From positions 32,795,591-32,859,590 of the forward strand of contig NC_090251.1 of the NCBI RefSeq assembly GCF_037325665.1: a DNA stretch of 64,000 bases. Direction: 5' to 3'. Position 1 is the first letter of the stretch; each line of letters begins with the position of its first letter. Source of the DNA: Littorina saxatilis (lineage: Eukaryota > Mollusca > Gastropoda > Littorinimorpha > Littorinidae). This document shows positions 44,725-55,335 of this stretch, in pieces. The notes below the pieces were generated by a model. It ran no database searches. It had not been told where the DNA came from and was given only the letters and a program-made list of their open reading frames with translations. The position numbers and the translations under genes are program-made.

Positions 44725-45202
44725 TACTACCTCATATAAATTTTTGAGGTTTTGGAACTAAATCAATAGTTAGCTCCCTTATTTTTTTGCCCATGCAGTT
44801 ATAAAAGCTCGTATCTCCAGCTGCTTTTTAACTCATTGTCTCCCAGCTACTCATATGGCTCTATCTGACCAGGTACGAATATATCCGCTCAGACTGTTAG
44901 CTTCAGTCGCTTCCAGCGTGTTGATACACAGTTACTACAAAGTTACTACAATTCTGAGTGACCTGCTGCAGCACAGCTGGTCTTGGCTAAAAAAAAACTT
45001 GGTCAACATAGGTGGGGTAGAAAGTGTTAAAGTGAGAAATATTTCTTGAGAAGAAAACTCATATCTTCATTTGTTTCAATGGAGCGCAAAAAAAAAAACC
45101 TGCTTGGGTTAAACTAACATTACAAAGTTTACGTGCCACATTTTTCGATTTTCTTTAAACAGCAAAAATTTAGATGGGAGGTGTGTGAATTACAGTGACG
45201 AT
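44725..45202. mobile_element. Second copy of the ATCGTCGCTG repeat, with an insertion
   Basis: It shares TTTTTGAGGTTTTGGAACTA and TTGAGAAGAAAACTCATATC with 34061-34677 and ends GTGTGTGAATTACAGTGACG. About 200 bp (around 44830-45028), absent from the other copies, interrupts it. Confidence 0.6.
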
Positions 45203-45494
45203 ATAGTAATACTGTAGCTTGTATAATGTTGTTATTTATATATTTAATTCTGTGAGTGTGAGGAAGCGTACAGCCTATGTATTTTTGGTGTGTTTCTGTT
45301 CTTAAAATGGATCAAGAGAATATATATAATGTCATATACAACTTTGGCAATGATGTTTTTAAGAAAAGGTCTTTTGGGAAAAGTGATATAAAGCATGCTA
45401 TATTATGTCATTGTTTTTGAGTTTGAAGTTTTCTGTGTAGACTTGTAATGTTGAGCTCTCTTTCTCACTCTCTCTCTCTCTCTCTCTGTCTGTG

Positions 45495-45543
<49 letters not shown>

Positions 45544-46364
45544 CAAGAATGCTCTTCCTTATGATCAGAAGAACAGTTAAGGAGATAACACAGTATTCAT
45601 GTATGTACATGTATGTATTTACTTCAACGAAAGTAGGTGTCCAAAATAACAAATCTTTGAATTCACAGGTATTTCTGCCAGCGGTGAAGTAACACGTGAC
45701 AACAACTTGCATCAACAATGATTAATAAAACTTCAACATTTAATAGCATGAGAACAATTTGGTCAGTGACAGTGTTCAGTACAATACTGGCTAGGCTGGC
45801 CAGTGCAGCCTGCACATGTGTTATACCTCTGAAATACAATGCAGAGTGGAACCACCAAACTAAAGACTGACTTTCTGTTCATAACTTCTGCAAATGTAAC
45901 ACCATGATAAGAATATTCAGATTCGCTTCTTTTTTTAAACCTTCACAAAGAAGGGTAGATGTGAAAGTCAGATCTACCAGTACCGTTCATGACCTCTGTC
46001 TCTCTCTCTCTCTGTCTCTCTCTGTGTCTCTTTCTCTCTGTCTGTCTCTGTCTCTCTCTCTCTCTCTATTACCCCCATAGTTAAGTAAGATTCCTCCTTT
46101 TTTAAGACCTGATTTTCTCGGATTTCAAGGCCTTAAAGGGAAGATTCCACTGTACGACTGTTACGTTTACACAGCCAGCTTGAATTCCATGCATATACAA
46201 AACAACTAACAAAATCTCGCATCTGAGACTGCATGGACAGAAACCAAAATGGCAATGACTGAGACACTGGCAATTATGCAGAGTGGCCTTCAAAAGCCAT
46301 GTCCTAATCAAGAGTTGCTTGGTGTGTTGCAGGTCAGCTTCCTGAAAATGAAGTTCTGGGATGG

Positions 46365-46475
46365 TATGCATGAGAATTTGTCCAACAGGGTGGGACCCAA
46401 GCACTGGGTTGGATTATTTCAACCAAACACTTTCAGCGCTTAGGTCCCATCCAGTTAGGCACTTTTTCATGCATA
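46365..46475. mobile_element. Foldback element, copy 1
   Basis: The arms TATGCATGAGAATTTGTCCA...GTGGGACCCAAGCACTGGGTTGG and ...AGCGCTTAGGTCCCATCCAG...TTTTTCATGCATA pair imperfectly. It is related in its inner arms to 46742-46870. Confidence 0.55.
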
Positions 46476-46741
46476 CAATGCCTTGTGTTCTGGTCTCAAC
46501 CATAATATTGATTTCATAAACCCCTTTGGGGTACACCTTATAACAAATGGGGGGAAAAATGTATGAAAATATTCAATGTGATCTACTGGACTGGAACTCT
46601 TAGGTGTGACACAGTTTTAAGTAATGACTGCAGCACTGGCCTGTGACATTTGATGTGTGCATAAATAATTTGTTACAATCTTGGTAGCCTTCTTAGAATT
46701 AGATGGCCATATGAAAGGAGGAGATGTTTTGTTACCAGGGC

Positions 46742-46870
46742 TGGTGTGCACAAAAAGTGCCCAACTGGGTGGGAACCAAGTGCTGTTTCGGATTGGCTGA
46801 AATCTCAATTTCAGCCAATCCAACCCAGCGCTTGGTTCTCACTCAATTGGGTAGCTTCCAGTGCACACCA
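46742..46870. mobile_element. Foldback element, copy 2
   Basis: The arms TGGTGTGCAC and GTGCACACCA bound an inner pairing GGATTGGCTGAAAT/ATTTCAGCCAATCC around a 4-nt loop. CAAGTGCTG/CAGCGCTTG lie on the two sides. The total length is 129 bp. Confidence 0.65.
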
Positions 46871-49149
46871 CCCTGGCTGCCTTGCTCCCTGTAGTCCTAC
46901 AGCTCTGGTCATGCAAAAAGGTTTTTATTTGCTATTGAAGAGTTACGCCCCTTCGAAACATTGTGGCAAATACACATGATCACTGATCAATGGAGAAAAG
47001 TGATTTTGGGGGCAGTGAATAATGAGCTCTCATGAGCATATTTTCAAAATAAAAAGGCATCATGTGGACATTATAACATGCACATCCGAGCTCAAATGGA
47101 TGAATTATTCAATGTTGCCTCCACTGATCAGGGAAGTGTGTTTTCCGTGCTGAATTACACTGCCAGATGCAAAGGAGGAGGAAAAGGAAGTCCTGCCTGT
47201 ACTTTGAAAGGGTATAACTTTTCCAGAGCCCAAAACAACCATAACAAGAGTTTCTTTTAGTTTCACTGGACTCAATAATACAGATCATGTCAATCACCCG
47301 TTCCGTGCCATTGTTCAGAACTCTAAGATAAAGTGCCTGAGTGAAGCTTCTAATTTGTGCAACATGTTATTTCCGCCCCCAAAATGTAAAAAGATAAGCA
47401 CACACACACGCACACACACACACGCACACACACACACACACACGCACACACACACCTCTCGTCAACAATATAGAGCATGCCCTATTCTCCAAAGCTATGA
47501 TAGCATCACCTACGATTTCCCAATAGCTCTCATTCTACAATGAAGTTATGCATTTATTGAGTGTAATGAATTGTGCATAAATCGTAGCAAAATCGCTAAA
47601 TGTGTTAGCCCCAATAAGCGCATGAGAATCTGGCCATGTTTATACAATAGATCAACAGCCATTCCTCCGAGAATCTTGTACAAATAATTATAACAAAGCC
47701 TTTCGTTTTTATTCTTTCTTTCTTTCTCAATGCATCAGTGTGATTGTGGCACAAACAAAGCTGGTCACCAACAGATGTTTACATCAGAATGAAGGGTAGG
47801 TAGAACCTCCCATCCCTTAATTAAGAAGTTTTGTCTTTCCAATCTTGGCTTAAACATGTTATGCATTGTTAGATATTGAAGTTTAAAACAGAATGTATGC
47901 TGCATGTAGCTATCAGAAAAGAAACAATAGGTCATGGAATGCACTTCAAAAGAGTTATAGTATCACACACAACTTGAGCAATTTCTGTCTGGATCTGTAC
48001 ATTCATTTTAGATACATTGCAACTTCAAGGACATTTCCTTTTAGTGTACTATACAAACACATTGGGGAAATAGCGTTGACATTTTCATTTGAAGAATCAC
48101 TTCTAGTTGGTTGAATAAAAATGCATTCTAACAAGTACAAAGTAAAAATGCATTCTAACAAGTACAAAGTAAAAATCCTTATTCATGAGGTAATTCATGA
48201 CTTAAAACTGTGACCATAATGTTAGTAATTTTCAAAAAATGTCACGTGATCACAAAAGTAGACAAGTCCATGGCAGTTTCTGTACATGAAATAAACGCTA
48301 AGTATGCATTGCAATGTCAATCACTTCACACACATGCATGCAAAGCTAGCACATAAAGCATGCTGGTTTTAAAAGTATAAAATAGTTATAATTTTTGTAT
48401 TCAGCAGTTCTGCACTGAAATATGCATGTACTAAACCAACAAAATTAATGTAAACACAAATTATCTCCTGTCCTGAGTTACATGCAAAGACCTTGTGTTA
48501 AAATGAAGCTGCCTCAATACAGTACGTGTAAGGCAAGGGGTACTGTAGCTTAAATTTATGTTAGCACATAAACAGTGAACACAAATGCCTGTGTTTAATC
48601 CACACAACCATTTTATCCCAAAGTTTACACGTACACAAACCCTTACATTATGATCAGCTCCAGGCCTCAGTTAGCGACACAGTTCAGATGTATTTAAAAC
48701 TGTTTTAGTGTGACAAGTAGTATTCATAAGGAATTTAGAACAAAACTTTCCTTCTTTGCAGAAAAACATGACATATCCAAATTGCCACAAGGGTTCTTAC
48801 TTCTTGCCGATAAATCATAAATAAATTGGTCAAAGCTTGCATTATTCAGTAAGTACAAATCAGGTATGTTACAGACGATGTTCAGGAATAACTCTGTCAG
48901 GGTTTTTATGAAAGAGTTGGTTTCCCAGACGGTAAGGCAAGTTGTCCTATATATATAGCTCAGTGGGAATAACCAGTGGAGACACGCTGTTGGAGTCACT
49001 GTGAATGAGCTCCGATCTATGCATCTTTCTTAAACAGACACTGCACAAACAGCCTTTTTCTTTTGAAAACTTGTCGGATCTCATTATCAACTGAGGTACG
49101 TAGAGCATGTCTCCACTTTTTATTCCCAATTGCGTCATCTTCAAGGGAT

Positions 49150-49500
49150 TGTTTGTTTGTTTGTTCGTTCATGGGCTGAAACTCCCACGGCTTTTACTTG
49201 TATGACCGTTTTTACCCCGCCATTTGGGCAGCCATGCGCCGCTTTCGGAAGAAGCATGCTGGGTATTTTCGTGTTTCTATAACCCACCAAACTCTGACAT
49301 GGATTACAGGATCTTTTTCGTGCGCACTTGGTCTTGTGCTTGCGTGTACACACGGGGTGTGTTCGGACACCGAGGAGAGTCTGCACACAAAGTTGACTCT
49401 GAGAAATAAATTTCTCGCCGAACGTGGGGACGAACTCACGCTGACAGCGGCCAACTGGATACAAATCCAGCGCGCTACCGACTGAGCTACATCCCCGCCC
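49150..49500 (-). mobile_element. tRNA-derived SINE with 10-bp target duplication
   Basis: TTCAAGGGAT lies on both sides (49140-49149 and 49501-49510). The left end is a (TTTG)n tail complement and the right end a reversed tRNA-like head with GACGAACTCACG and CGCGCTACCGACTGAGCTAC. The core GCTGGGTATTTTCGTGTTTC matches 60754-61118. Confidence 0.85.
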
Positions 49501-49566
49501 TTCAAGGGATAAATCTCTTCCACAACTGCGAGAAAAAAAGCACAAGAGTTATTTCCAGAATGTGTG

Positions 49567-49707
49567 TACAGTGGAACTTGTCTTGTAAGACCTCCAAAAC
49601 TCTAAGAAGAAAAAACATGTCTTTAGAGAATCTGAGAAAACAGGGTCTTCAAAGGGATGGAGTCTTAAATTGGGGGTTCTTAATCTTAATAACATGGGGT
49701 TCCACAG
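49567..49707 (+). mobile_element. Short Tigger-type MITE
   Basis: The ends CAGTGGAACTTGTCTTGTAA and, reversed, CTGTGGAACCCC are flanked by TA at 49565-49566 and 49708-49709. The inner phrase TTTAGAGAATCTGAGAAAAC is typical of no gene. Confidence 0.6.
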
Positions 49708-50243
49708 TATTGGTCAGTGCCAGAGTATCACAAGAGAATATTTGTGCATATGTATGCGCTCCATTATTATTACTGCACAAAGTTACAGCAATGTACATGC
49801 ATTATAGGAGTGTGCAAAGGCACATATCCGAGGAAAAGTTTACATTTTGGTTGTTGCTGCATTTGACAGTTCTTGCCTCTTTTTACTCACTTGAACACAC
49901 ACACACACACAAAAAGATATGACCTGCAGCCACATTGTAAAGTGATGTATGCCTATGGTCTGGCTACAATTTACATTGAAGAGCACTTTTTTATTGACAG
50001 TTTTAGCAGCTGTAAGAATGTTGATAGAATCACTGGTAATCTTTCCCCACAAAAAATAGCTTAATTAATTAATATCGTTCACCTTCTTTCATACATGTAC
50101 CTGTATTTCTTACTGCTGTAGTGTGAGGATTGCCATAAGCATGTCTGTGTACATTTATTATAAGCAAGTGCATCTTGATTATTTCTGATGAACCTGTAGG
50201 GTTCAGCATGCATACAGTCTTCACTATTTCCGTGATTTTAGTA

Positions 50244-50420
50244 CAGTTCAACCTGTCTATAAAAGCCACGCAACAGACCGACCAAAAGTGGTCATAAAAA
50301 ACAGGTGGTACAAGGCCAGGTGAATTATATAAATAAAAAAAACTTGTCTGGCATCCTTTGGGGTGTTCGTTTAGGCAGATGGTCATTAGCAATAGGTGGT
50401 TGCAAGGGCAGGTGCAAGTG
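50244..50420 (+). mobile_element. Degenerate Tigger-type MITE (CAGTTCAACCTGTCTATAA)
   Basis: The left end CAGTTCAACCTGTCTATAAA is preceded by TA. ACCGACCAAAAGTGGTCAT matches the outer MITE at 55562-56957. The right end GGGCAGGTGCAAGTG is a weak complement of the left. Confidence 0.5.
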
Positions 50421-50859
50421 TGTTATGGTCAATCAATAATGGTAACGTATGAAAGCAAACAGCAAAGTACGGCAGGTTTTCTCCCTTCACCTTTTGCTTC
50501 CTTGCTGACCTTCACAGCCACGAAAAGGCCTGAACAAGTAAGTTGACAAGATCAATCAATTACTGAACAAATAAGCCTGCACATCATTATTATATTCTGT
50601 AAAATAACACTGCTTTGGTGCCTTGCGAATGCTTGTACGAGACTACTGCAAGAACCTTCAGTCTCTGCACAGTAATCAAAAACAAGTACGGGTTTCTTTT
50701 GATTTAGAAGATTACAGGAAAGTCTCTCAGCAGATTTCTGCACGTTTTATAGACACTGAAAATGCCAACATTTTCTTCAGCTTTAAACACAAGATTGCTA
50801 ACAGGTGAAAGAATGAAATCTAGCTTCTTTGAACTCATTGTGTCAACGTTATTTGTGTT

Positions 50860-51152
50860 TGTTTGTTTGCTTAACGCCCAGCCGACCACGAAGAGCCATA
50901 TCAGGGCGGTGCTGCTTTGACATTTAACGTGCGCCACACACAAGACAGAAGTCGCAGCACAGGCTTCATGTCTCACCCAGTCACATTATTCTGACACCGG
51001 ACCAACCAGTCCTAGCACTAACCCCATAATGCCAGACGGAGCAGCCATTAGATTGCCAATTTTAAAGTCTTAGGTATGACCCGGCCGGGGTTCGAACCCA
51101 CGACCTCCCGATCACGGGGCGGACGCCTTACCACTAGGTCAACCGTGCCGGT
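50860..51152 (-). mobile_element. tRNA-derived SINE, second copy of the 5568-5873 family
   Basis: It is flanked by the 13-bp duplication CGTTATTTGTGTT (50847-50859 and 51153-51165). The sequence is nearly the same as the copy inside the Tc1 element. It lies about 270 bp past the nuclear receptor stop, so it may be within that gene's 3' UTR. Confidence 0.88.
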
Positions 51153-51420
51153 CGTTATTTGTGTTGCCCTGGATCAAGTTTCAAGTCTTAAATTAAAACA
51201 GTAATATATTCATCATGAGTATCAAATCTACAAATCAGACAGCATTCAGTGCTTCAAATAATTATTAGTAGCTGGATGGAATTCATAAAAAAGGGGGAAA
51301 TGTATGAAATTATGCACTTTCTCTTTCAGTTTCAATAAAAGTATTTTACTCTTTAAAGCCAACCATCAACAGGTAATTGTCACAGACTTTTCCAGAAGAA
51401 ACAGCTTCGTTAGTGAATTT

Positions 51421-54400
51421 TCAACTGTTTGAAAACCACTCTGCCAGGAGTTCATTGTTTTTAAACTGTGCATAGTGTTCAAAAGGCTTGCTTTTTATCC
51501 ACTCGTAAAATTCGTTGGCAAAAACTTTCACCCGCATAAATGCACTGATCATTTGTGAGAAGAACAAGTTTGGATTCGGGCGCTTGTTCTCTTTGAGCAG
51601 CCACAGAAGACACTGGGTAACTTTCCACTGAATGGCGCTCACCCTTTCCGGTTCATCCACATCATCATTACCTGCAAAAGAAAAACATTTTACAACAAAT
51701 CTTCAACTTCCAACAAATTGAACGTGTACGCTAGGTACCTCGGAGAAATCTAAGATATAAATGGCGTCACCTTTTAGTACTTGTACAAACCCTTTGCCTC
51801 CCAGAGCGCCCAATAATGCCCGCTGAAGAACCCACATGGAGATGGTAGAGCATGAGCCCCTTTTACTGATACAAGCAATTCAAAACATTGCAAAGCAAGT
51901 ATCAAGCTGCAAATCGGCTTTAACCTGCGATCGGAATGAACAACTTACTCTGATGTGTATGTTATGCAATGTGCGCTTGATATGATACCCTTTCGTTTAG
52001 AAAATATGTACATCAGACCCACGCCTCGCCGCCGATTGCTTGCTGATCATTAACACTATAACAGTAACAATGTTCGCTAAGCATGTGTGTTTTCCCAAAT
52101 ACACATGACCTCAAGCCAAACCCACAGTACCTTGACCTTCTACTTCAGCGTTCGAGAGAATTTTGTAGTGATTCAACCTTGACCTTGACCAAAACACGTT
52201 GTGAGCGACCCCTACAGGCCAACAAATCTTAAACTCCGATAAGTGTATTTTTGAAAGAAAAGGCTATCATATTGAGCGCACGCTGCATAACATACACATC
52301 AGAGCAAGTTGTTCATCGTGATCGCTGGTTAAAAGGTGATCGGCAGCATGGTACTTGCTTTGCATCGTTTTGAAAAGCTTGTACATGTATTAGTAAAAGG
52401 GGCTCATAATCTAACACACCTGACAGTGTTATTTTCGAACATTGTCTATTCAATGATTTCTTTTACTGTTGAATCTTTACAACTTGCACTTGAAAATGAA
52501 AAACAGCCACCCTGTCTCCTGAAACCAACATCCCCTTTCGCATTATTATTATTATGGAAAGCTTATATAGCGCGAACCACAACTGTGCTCTCCGCACTTT
52601 ACATATTCATTTCTGCCGTTTGAAATGAAATTTTTTTTACAGACAGACAAACAGACATTTTTTTTACACACAATATATAACGCATTCACATCGACCAGCA
52701 AACTTCAAGCCTATTAGGCGAACATTCACCTTTCACGGCCTATTATTCCAAGTCAAACGGGTATTTGGTGGACATTTTTATCTATGCCTATACAATTTTG
52801 CCAGGAAAGACCCTTTTGTCAATCGTGGGATCTTTAACGTGCACACCCCAATGTAGTGTACACGAAGGGACCTCGGTTTTTCGTCTCATCCGAAAGGCAT
52901 TCAGCCTTCCGGGTACACTCACCAACAGTGAAGAGAACTATGCACTTGAAGAGAACTTTCTCGTCTTCTGACAATCCCAGCTTCTGTATGGCCAACAGAA
53001 CCTGTTGCCTAAGCCTTGCTCTCTCTTCACCACCAAATTTCTCCATGTCGTGATGGCAGAAAGATCGTCCTGATGGCAGCGTCATTACTTTAAGATTGTG
53101 ATTGTAACCAGTAGACTGGCAAATGGACCCCACTTCACAGCGGTTGTCTGCAACAAACAAGAAGAGCAAACGCTCGATCGAGTCACTTTCGCAGTTCTGA
53201 ATATTATATGAGGCATCAGATGGACAGGAAGAAATTGCTATTCACAACACAATGAGTCACGTTCACATAAAATTTGAGCCCGGTCACTTTTATAGTTTCC
53301 GAGAAAAGCCCAACGTTAAGTTGTGTGTTGCCGAACAGAAAAGGCTAGTTATCTCCCTTGTTTTTCTGATAACGTTCGTAAAAGGCTACAGATGTAAATA
53401 CTTTGATGTAAAGAATAATCCTACAAAGTTTCAATCACATCCGATGAACTTTGTCAAAGATATAAAATGTCTAATTTTTCCTTTGACGCTGACCTGTGAC
53501 CTTGAAAAAGGTCAAAGGTCAACGTAACCATCGTTAAAGTGTAGAGGTCATTGGAGGTCACGACTAAACAAAATATGAGCCCGATCGCTTTGATAGTTTC
53601 CGAGAAAAGTCCAACGTTAAGGTGGTGTCTACGGACGGCCGGCCGGTCCGGCCGGCCGGACAGACTAACACTGACCGATTACATAGAGTCACTTTTTCTC
53701 AAGTGACTCAAAAATGGTGAGGAATATTATGGTCAGTGACAATATGCATCGACTAACATTTTATCCCTTACTCGAGTAACTGAGGAGAGCAGAATAACAT
53801 TTTATTCCTTACTCAAGTAACTAAGGAGAGCAGACTAACATTTTATCTCTTAATCAAGTAACTAAGGAGAGCAGACTAACATGTTATCTCTTACTCAAGT
53901 AAATCAGGAGAGCAGACTAACATGTTATCCCTTACTCAAGTAACTCAGGAGAGCAGACTAACATTTTACCTCTTAATCAAGTAACTAAGGAGAGCAGACT
54001 AACATTGTATCCCTTACTCAAGTAACTAAGGAGAGCAGACTAACATTTTATCTCTTAATCAAGTAACTCAGGAGAGCAGACTAACATTTTATCCCTTACT
54101 CAAGTAACTAAGGAGAGCAGACTAACATTTTATCCCTTACTCAAGTAACTAAAGAGAGCATACTAACATTTTATCCCTTACTCAAGTAACTAAGGAGAGC
54201 AGACTAACATTTTATCCCTTACTCAAGTAACTAAGGAGAGCAGACTGACATTTTATCCCTTACTCAAGTAACTAAGGAGAGCAGACTAACATTTTATCCC
54301 TTACTCAAGTAACTAAGGAGAGCAGACTAACATTTTATCTCTTACTCAAGTAACTAAGGAGAGCAGACTAACATTTTATCCCTTACTCAAGTAACTAAGG

Positions 54401-55282
54401 AGAGCAGACAAACATTTTATCCCTTACTCAAGTAACTAAGGAGAGCAGACTAACATTTTATCCCTTACTCAAGTAACTAAGGAAAGCAGACTAACATTTT
54501 ATCTCTTACTCAAGTAACTGAGGAGAGCAGGCTAACATTGTATCCCTTACTCAAGTAACTAAGGAGAGCAGACTAACATTTTATCTCTTACTCAAGTAAC
54601 TCAGGAGAGCAGACTAACATTGTATCCCTTACTCAAGTAACTAAGGAGAACAGACTAACATTTTATCTCTTACTCAAGTAACTCAGGAGAGCAGACTAAC
54701 ATTGTATCCCTTACTCAAGTAACTAAGGAGAGCAGACTAACATTTTATCTCTTACTCAAGTAACTCAGGAGAGCAGACTAACATGTTATCCCTTACTCAA
54801 GTAACTAAGGAGAGCAGACAAACATTTTATCCCTTACTCAAGTAACTAAGGAGAGCAGACTAACATTTTATCCCTTACTCAAGTAACTAAGGAGAGCAGA
54901 CTAACACTTTATCTCTTACTCAAGTAACTAAGGAGAGCAGACTAACATTTTATCCCTTACTCAAGTAACTAAGGAGAGCAGACTAACATTTTATCCCTTA
55001 CTCAAGTAACTAAGGAGAGCAGACTAACATTTGATCTCTTACTCAAGTAACTAAGGAGAGCAGACTAACATTTTATCCCTTACTCAAGTAACTAAGGAGA
55101 GCAGACTAACATTTTATCCCTTACTCAAGTAACTAAGGAGAGCCGACTAACATTTTATCCCTTACTCAAGTAACTAAGGAGAGCAGACTAACATTTTATC
55201 CCTTACTCAAGTAACTAAGGAGAGCAGACTAACATTTTATCCCTTACTCAAGTAACTCAGGAGAGTAAGTGCCCTTGTATGT

Positions 55283-55335
<53 letters not shown>

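Larger units (their letters stand above)
45203..49139. other. Convergent spacer, RHNO1 to nuclear receptor
   Basis: The stretch contains (CT)n at about 45458-45487, (CA)n at about 45497-45541, CT-rich sequence at about 45990-46068 and (CA)n at about 47398-47454. A 30-bp tandem duplication lies at about 48117-48174. Two foldback elements are listed separately. No coding similarity was found; open frames near 48724-49144 (minus) have no family match that I recognise. Confidence 0.4.

Noticed and set aside
48724-49144. Minus-strand open frames that look protein-like, downstream of the receptor
   Set aside because: No recognised family, no consistent splice sites and lengths expected by chance in AT-rich DNA. 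Possibly 3' UTR.
50623-50808. Plus-strand 61-codon frame with charged residues
   Set aside because: No family match, no splice context and adjacent to a SINE insertion. Likely chance.
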